Below are positions 60,087-64,000 of a stretch of 64,000 bases of DNA, piece after piece (the stretch's first letter is position 1; every line of letters begins with the position of its first letter). The translations under genes were made by a program, and so were the position numbers. The notes beneath the pieces are model-generated. The model saw only the letters and a program-made list of their open reading frames with translations. It made no database searches and was not told the origin of the DNA. Source of the stretch: Gammaproteobacteria bacterium (lineage in GTDB: Bacteria > Pseudomonadota > Gammaproteobacteria > Pseudomonadales > Azotimanducaceae); contig JAPPGK010000038.1 in the NCBI GenBank assembly GCA_028821405.1, forward strand, positions 1 through 64,000, written 5' to 3'.

Positions 60087-61490
60087 ATGGCCAAAACGAC
60101 ATCCGTTGCTCGCCGGATTCAGGCGACTCGCCGCCTCGTGAGGGATGGTGCGACGGCCGACGACGTCGACCGGGCAAAGCGCCGGCTTGACGCGGTGTTC
60201 TCCGCCTACCCGGGGATCGTCGCGGAACGCAGCCGGTTGCGGGCAGAGGCGGACGGGTTCGTCGTGACCTGCGCATTCGGCGCGGGCAATCTCGGACGAG
60301 CCGCGGCGTGGGCCGTCGACTTCATCGCCGACCGGGTCGGTGCGTCTGCCTCGACCGACGCCGACACCACGCGGGTTCGATGTTCCGCCACGCAGTTCGT
60401 CCAGTTTCAGAACTCCCTGTATTACGCCTCGGAACTGCAGGTTGGACGCCGTCCGAACGCCAAGGTGTCCGAACGGCCTTTGCCGACGCTTCTAGGACGC
60501 GCATTGGGCGCGTTCGCACATCACTACGATTCGACGCGCGGCGAGGACACCTCGATCCCGCCGCTCGCCGTCTGGGCGAACGCCCTGCGCGCCATCGAAG
60601 CCGAGGGGACGGATCAACGCCAACTCTCTCGTCGGACGGTGACCTCGAAGCGTGTGGCCGAGGTGGTGGTCAGCCGACTCGAGCGGCGCGGCACGGTCTG
60701 GGTCGCGGCGAAAGCGATTCCGGGCAGGCGGGGCAAGGCGAGGATCGTGCGCCTGACGCCGGACGGCAGGGCTGCGCGGAAGGCCGCTGCCCGTCTCGTC
60801 GACACCGTGCAGGAAGATTGGCGGCGGCGTTTCGGCAACGACGGCATCGTTCAACTGCGCGATGCCCTGTCGCGGGTCGTCGACCGACTCCCGGTCGAAC
60901 TGCCGCACTACGTCACCGGATACGGCGCAGGCGACCCGAGCGTCACCGGCGGGGACTACGTGGTCGAAGATCCGGGGCCGCCCCGGATCCCCGCGCACGG
61001 GCAGGACTGGCCAGTCGTCATCCGGGAACCGGGCAGCGCAGCCGCGGATCTGCCGTTGCCGGCGTTGTTGTCGCAGGTTCTCGCGGCGTTCGCCATCGAC
61101 TACGAACGCGAGCGCTTGGGGCACCTGTCGGTGGTGTCGAACTTCCTGCGGTTCGTCGGCGACCAAGGTGTCACGTTGGCGCGTGCGCAAGCGCTCGGCG
61201 GGGTCTCCGGCAACGGCAAGACCCTGCATGAACGGCACCTCGATGTCGTCGTCGAACCCGGCCGTGCGCGCGCCAAGGACCGTCGCGTCTACCTGACGCC
61301 GAAGAGCCGGCGGATGCGCGACGCCTACCCGCACCTGGTCGCCGAGATCGAGCGGAGATGGTGCGAGGAACACGGCGATGCCCTTCCTGCGATGCGCTCG
61401 GCGCTAGCCGCAATGGACGAGCGGTTCGACGACGATCTTCCCGACTACCCGGACACGAATGGCTGGATCCATCGGCTCTGGTTCGACTGA
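60087..61490 (+). CDS. Tandem winged-helix (MarR-like) DNA-binding protein
   Basis: From ATG 60087 the product has 467 residues and carries two related winged-helix units. Unit 1 (about 130-240) reads LPTLLGRALGAFAHHYDSTR ... VVVSRLERRGTVWVAA ... ARIVRLTPDGRAAR; unit 2 (about 330-440) reads LPALLSQVLAAFAIDYERER ... GRARAKDRRVYLTPKSRRMRD. The MarR-type wing end (K-x-R-x-x-x-LTPxGR) is clear in both. A coiled helical domain of 120 residues stands in front. A single chain with two MarR-like units would act as an intramolecular dimer. It is upstream of inositol oxygenase and photolyase, possible targets. Confidence 0.7.
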   Translation: MAKTTSVARRIQATRRLVRDGATADDVDRAKRRLDAVFSAYPGIVAERSRLRAEADGFVVTCAFGAGNLGRAAAWAVDFIADRVGASASTDADTTRVRCSATQFVQFQNSLYYASELQVGRRPNAKVSERPLPTLLGRALGAFAHHYDSTRGEDTSIPPLAVWANALRAIEAEGTDQRQLSRRTVTSKRVAEVVVSRLERRGTVWVAAKAIPGRRGKARIVRLTPDGRAARKAAARLVDTVQEDWRRRFGNDGIVQLRDALSRVVDRLPVELPHYVTGYGAGDPSVTGGDYVVEDPGPPRIPAHGQDWPVVIREPGSAAADLPLPALLSQVLAAFAIDYERERLGHLSVVSNFLRFVGDQGVTLARAQALGGVSGNGKTLHERHLDVVVEPGRARAKDRRVYLTPKSRRMRDAYPHLVAEIERRWCEEHGDALPAMRSALAAMDERFDDDLPDYPDTNGWIHRLWFD

Positions 61491-61621
61491 CCAACTGCCG
61501 GACTATCACCCATCATGCACCGTGCCCTTTGCGGATTTCACATTAGGCCAACTCTCGTTGCCCCGGACGGCACGCCGCCACTACGCTCTCGGATCCAAGC
61601 AACAAGACGAGCGGTAACGAG

Positions 61622-62407
61622 ATGACACACCCCTCAGACCCGGCCGACATGTATCGGGACTATGCCAACGCCCACGCGCACGTACGCCGGTTCTACCGGC
61701 TGAACCACGAGGGCCAGACATTTGAATTCGCGCGGGCGAAACGAAAGTACTACGGCGCTTTGAACACCACCCGCATGGGAATCTGGCAGGCCTGCGAGAC
61801 TCTCGACAGCCTGGTCGACGAGAGCGACCCGGACACGGGGGCGTCCCAGATCGAACACTGTCTTCAGACCGCGGAGGGCATCCGCCTGGACGGTCACCCG
61901 GACTGGTTCGTCCTCGCCGGGCTCGTGCACGATCTCGGCAAGATCCTGTGCGCATTCGGCGAACCGCAGTGGGCGGTGACGGGGGACACGTTCGTCCTAG
62001 GCTGCGCCTTCCAGGACGCCATCGTCTATCCGGCGTATTTCGCGGCCAACCCCGACGCTTCGGACCCCCGCTACAACACGCCGCTCGGAATCTACGAACC
62101 CGGCTGCGGGCTCGACAACCTCACCCTTTCCTGGGGCCATGACGAATACATGTACCTAGTGGCCCGGGACTACCTCCCGGAACCGGCGCTGGCGATGATC
62201 CGCTACCACAGCTTCTACCCGGGCCATTCCACGGATGCCTACCGCGAGCTGTTGGGGCCCGGCGACGAAGACCGGCTGCAATGGGTACGCCGATTCAACC
62301 GCTACGATCTCTACACCAAGCACGACTCGCCGCCCGATGTCGACGCCTTGCGTCCGTTCTACGAGGATCTGATCGGCAGGTACTTCCCGGCGGAAATCGC
62401 TTGGTAG
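61622..62407 (+). CDS. Myo-inositol oxygenase-like HD-domain di-iron oxygenase
   Basis: The 261-residue protein matches MIOX over its length: [20 protein letters not shown] at the N terminus, [38 protein letters not shown] with the HD pair, [12 protein letters not shown] with a further metal His, and [12 protein letters not shown]. These supply the His/Asp ligands of the di-iron site. The enzyme opens myo-inositol to D-glucuronate with O2. It is typical of eukaryotes and sporadic in bacteria; no inositol catabolism or uronate genes stand next to it here. A plain ribosome binding site (GAGCGGTAACGAG) precedes ATG. Confidence 0.85.
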   Translation: MTHPSDPADMYRDYANAHAHVRRFYRLNHEGQTFEFARAKRKYYGALNTTRMGIWQACETLDSLVDESDPDTGASQIEHCLQTAEGIRLDGHPDWFVLAGLVHDLGKILCAFGEPQWAVTGDTFVLGCAFQDAIVYPAYFAANPDASDPRYNTPLGIYEPGCGLDNLTLSWGHDEYMYLVARDYLPEPALAMIRYHSFYPGHSTDAYRELLGPGDEDRLQWVRRFNRYDLYTKHDSPPDVDALRPFYEDLIGRYFPAEIAW

Positions 62408-62417
62408 GCCGCACGCC

Positions 62418-63854
62418 ATGACCATGCCGCTGACCGTCATGTGGTTCCGCCAGGATCTCCGCCGGGCGGACAATCCGGCGTTCGCCGCAGCGGCTGCAAG
62501 CGGATCGGTGCTGCCGGTCTACATCCTCGATGACGTCAACGCCGGCAAGTGGAGGATGGGCGGCGCCTCCAGGTGGTGGCTGCATCACTCGCTCGTCGCG
62601 CTGAACGACGCCCTCGACGACCGCCTGTGGGTGTTGCGTGGCGACGCAAGGGAAGAACTGACGAAACTGTGCGAGCAATTGCCGGTGGCGACAGTGGTCT
62701 GGAACCGCTGCTACGAGCCGTGGCGTATGCACCGGGACATCGAGATCGACGACGCGTTGTCTCGCAAGCGGATCGGCACGGGATCCTACAACGGTTCGCT
62801 GCTTCGGGAGCCTTGGGAGTCGGTCAAGACGGACGGCTCGCCCTACGAAGTGTTCACGCCGTTCTACCGAAATTTTTTGCGGCTGCGGCCGGGCGGCGAG
62901 CTGCTGCCCGCGCCGCTGGACATTGCGCTTGCCGAATGCAGCCAGCCCCGAGGGCGGATCGATGCCCTCGGCCTCCTGCCGCGCACGCCCTGGGACGCCG
63001 GGCTCCGGGAAACCTGGACACCCGGCGAGCAAGGGGCGCACGACCAACTGGGCCGCTTCCTGCAAGCCGGCATCGACGCCTACGGGGAGAGGCGCGACTT
63101 CCCTGCCGAGGCGGTCGTTTCCGCACTCTCGCCACACCTGCACTTCGGCGAGATCAGTCCCTTGCGACTCTGGCGGGCTGCCGAAGACGCGGGAGCCAGC
63201 ACCCAATCCGACGCGAGCGGGGGCAATGGCGCGGAGTCGTGGCTGCGCCAACTGTGCTGGCGGGAATTCAGCTACCACCTGCTGTATCACCGACCGCAGT
63301 TGAGCGAAGCGCCGCTCAGGACCCGTTTCGCCAGCTTTCCCTGGCGTGAGGATCCGGCGCTCTTGCGCCGCTGGCAGCGCGGCACCACCGGCTACCCCTT
63401 GGTCGACGCGGGCATGCGTGAGTTGAGGCACACGGGCACGATGCACAACCGCGTACGCATGACGACGGCGTCCTTCCTCACCAAGAACCTGCTGATCCAC
63501 TGGCGCCACGGGGCGCGCTGGTTCTGGGACTGCCTGGTGGACGCCGATCTCGCGAACAACAGCTTCGGCTGGCAATGGGTGGCGGGCTGCGGTGCCGATG
63601 CGGCAGCGTACTACCGGGTGTTCAACCCGGTTAGGCAGTCACGCAAGTTCGATCCCGACGGCGACTATCTGCGCCGATGGCTGCCCGAGTTGGCCGGCCT
63701 TCCCAACCGGCACATCCATGCGCCCTGGGAGGCCGGGAACGGCGAACTGTCACGTGCGGGCGTCGTCTTGGACGAGAGCTATCCTGCACCGGTGGTCGAC
63801 CTTCGCCGCTCCCGCGAACGCGCGCTGGCTGCTTGGCGCGGGCTTGACCGCTAG
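62418..63854 (+). CDS. phrB: Deoxyribodipyrimidine photolyase
   Basis: The 478-residue protein has the N-terminal antenna domain ([24 protein letters not shown]) and the FAD-binding catalytic domain: [64 protein letters not shown], and [19 protein letters not shown], then [20 protein letters not shown]. The residues around the active-site W and the FAD loop are those of CPD class I photolyases. It starts 10 bp after the inositol oxygenase gene, so it may be co-transcribed. It is light-driven and repairs cyclobutane dimers, fitting a surface-water habitat. The stop TAG overlaps a minus-strand stop (CTAG). Confidence 0.9.
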   Translation: MTMPLTVMWFRQDLRRADNPAFAAAAASGSVLPVYILDDVNAGKWRMGGASRWWLHHSLVALNDALDDRLWVLRGDAREELTKLCEQLPVATVVWNRCYEPWRMHRDIEIDDALSRKRIGTGSYNGSLLREPWESVKTDGSPYEVFTPFYRNFLRLRPGGELLPAPLDIALAECSQPRGRIDALGLLPRTPWDAGLRETWTPGEQGAHDQLGRFLQAGIDAYGERRDFPAEAVVSALSPHLHFGEISPLRLWRAAEDAGASTQSDASGGNGAESWLRQLCWREFSYHLLYHRPQLSEAPLRTRFASFPWREDPALLRRWQRGTTGYPLVDAGMRELRHTGTMHNRVRMTTASFLTKNLLIHWRHGARWFWDCLVDADLANNSFGWQWVAGCGADAAAYYRVFNPVRQSRKFDPDGDYLRRWLPELAGLPNRHIHAPWEAGNGELSRAGVVLDESYPAPVVDLRRSRERALAAWRGLDR

Positions 63855-64000
63855 TCCGCATATCTCATCAGCCGCTTGGTGCCAAGGTGAAACTCCTTGC
63901 CAATCAGATGGTTGCGGAGGTCATCGTAGCCCCGGGCGAGCAGCCGACGTCAGTGATCCCTTTCCCACGCGCTCGCGCGCCGCATGCCCTCGGCAACCTG
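63851..64000 (-). pseudogene. Partial minus-strand reading frame with an in-frame TGA (incomplete at window edge)
   Basis: The minus frame entering from 64000 reads VAEGMRRASAWERDH, a TGA, then RRLLARGYDDLRNHLIGKE and [13 protein letters not shown], and stops at the TAG in 63853-63851. Both sides of the TGA read as one protein, so a nonsense mutation or sequencing error is likely; the base sequence behind the TGA shows no obvious bSECIS hairpin. I do not recognise the family. Confidence 0.35.

Overview
The window is high-GC DNA (roughly 62-66% G+C by eye) with dense, mostly well-formed genes. Two large TonB-dependent receptors, several sulfatases with the formylglycine motif, a CRTAC1-type FG-GAP lipoprotein, a DUF3604 protein, a DhlA-like haloalkane dehalogenase, a Stf0-type sulfotransferase and a photolyase point to a Gram-negative, probably marine gammaproteobacterium. 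The heavy load of toxin-antitoxin genes would fit a host-associated (for example sponge-associated) or MAG-derived lineage. That placement is inference; there is no rRNA gene in the window.

Region 1 (about 0.1-15.9 kb) is an accessory and defence island. It opens with a 1355-residue HigA-like HTH protein fused to a nuclease-like domain and a long helical region. Three AbiE-type modules follow (4382-6072, 6303-7629 and 11158-13310), the middle one with a decayed nucleotidyltransferase. Between them lie a GNAT acetyltransferase, a deleted IS3-family transposase and a phosphotransferase-fold protein that has lost its catalytic Asp. A serine-beta-lactamase-fold lipoprotein, a C-terminal sulfatase scrap and an Rpn-type nuclease with in-frame 24-bp repeats end the region.

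Region 2 (16-31.5 kb) starts with a compact 147-bp element of five back-to-back hairpins with imperfect terminal inverted repeats (16040-16186). It abuts an operon for a MacB/FtsX-type exporter (ATPase plus two permeases) whose adaptor gene survives only as its last 49 codons. Then come a membrane-embedded AraC-family regulator, a redoxin whose CxxC is UxxC (an in-frame TGA with a bSECIS-like hairpin just downstream, hence a probable selenoprotein), a heterodimeric ABC exporter that seems to start at CTG, and a second toxin-antitoxin cluster (VapB remnant, AbiEii module, Phd/VapC, VapB/VapC). The VapB remnant is fused to a 97-bp copy of the neighbouring ABC exporter gene.

Region 3 (30-46 kb) looks like substrate capture and catabolism: a TPR/TonB-C protein, two paralogous TonB-dependent receptors around the CRTAC1-like lipoprotein, DUF3604, an arylsulfatase, two small lipoproteins and a MOSC protein. 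Region 4 (46.5-57.7 kb) has a sulfatase and a TetR gene in one operon, divergent from a second sulfatase, haloalkane dehalogenase, DJ-1/PfpI protein, Cys-rich exported protein, beta-propeller, cytochrome c-sugar dehydrogenase and extended SDR run. Palindromes in the divergent gap suggest TetR control. Region 5 (57.8-64 kb) carries UV-repair genes (a DenV/DUF1722-like protein and a photolyase) mixed with a nitroreductase, a sulfotransferase, a tandem winged-helix protein and a myo-inositol oxygenase.
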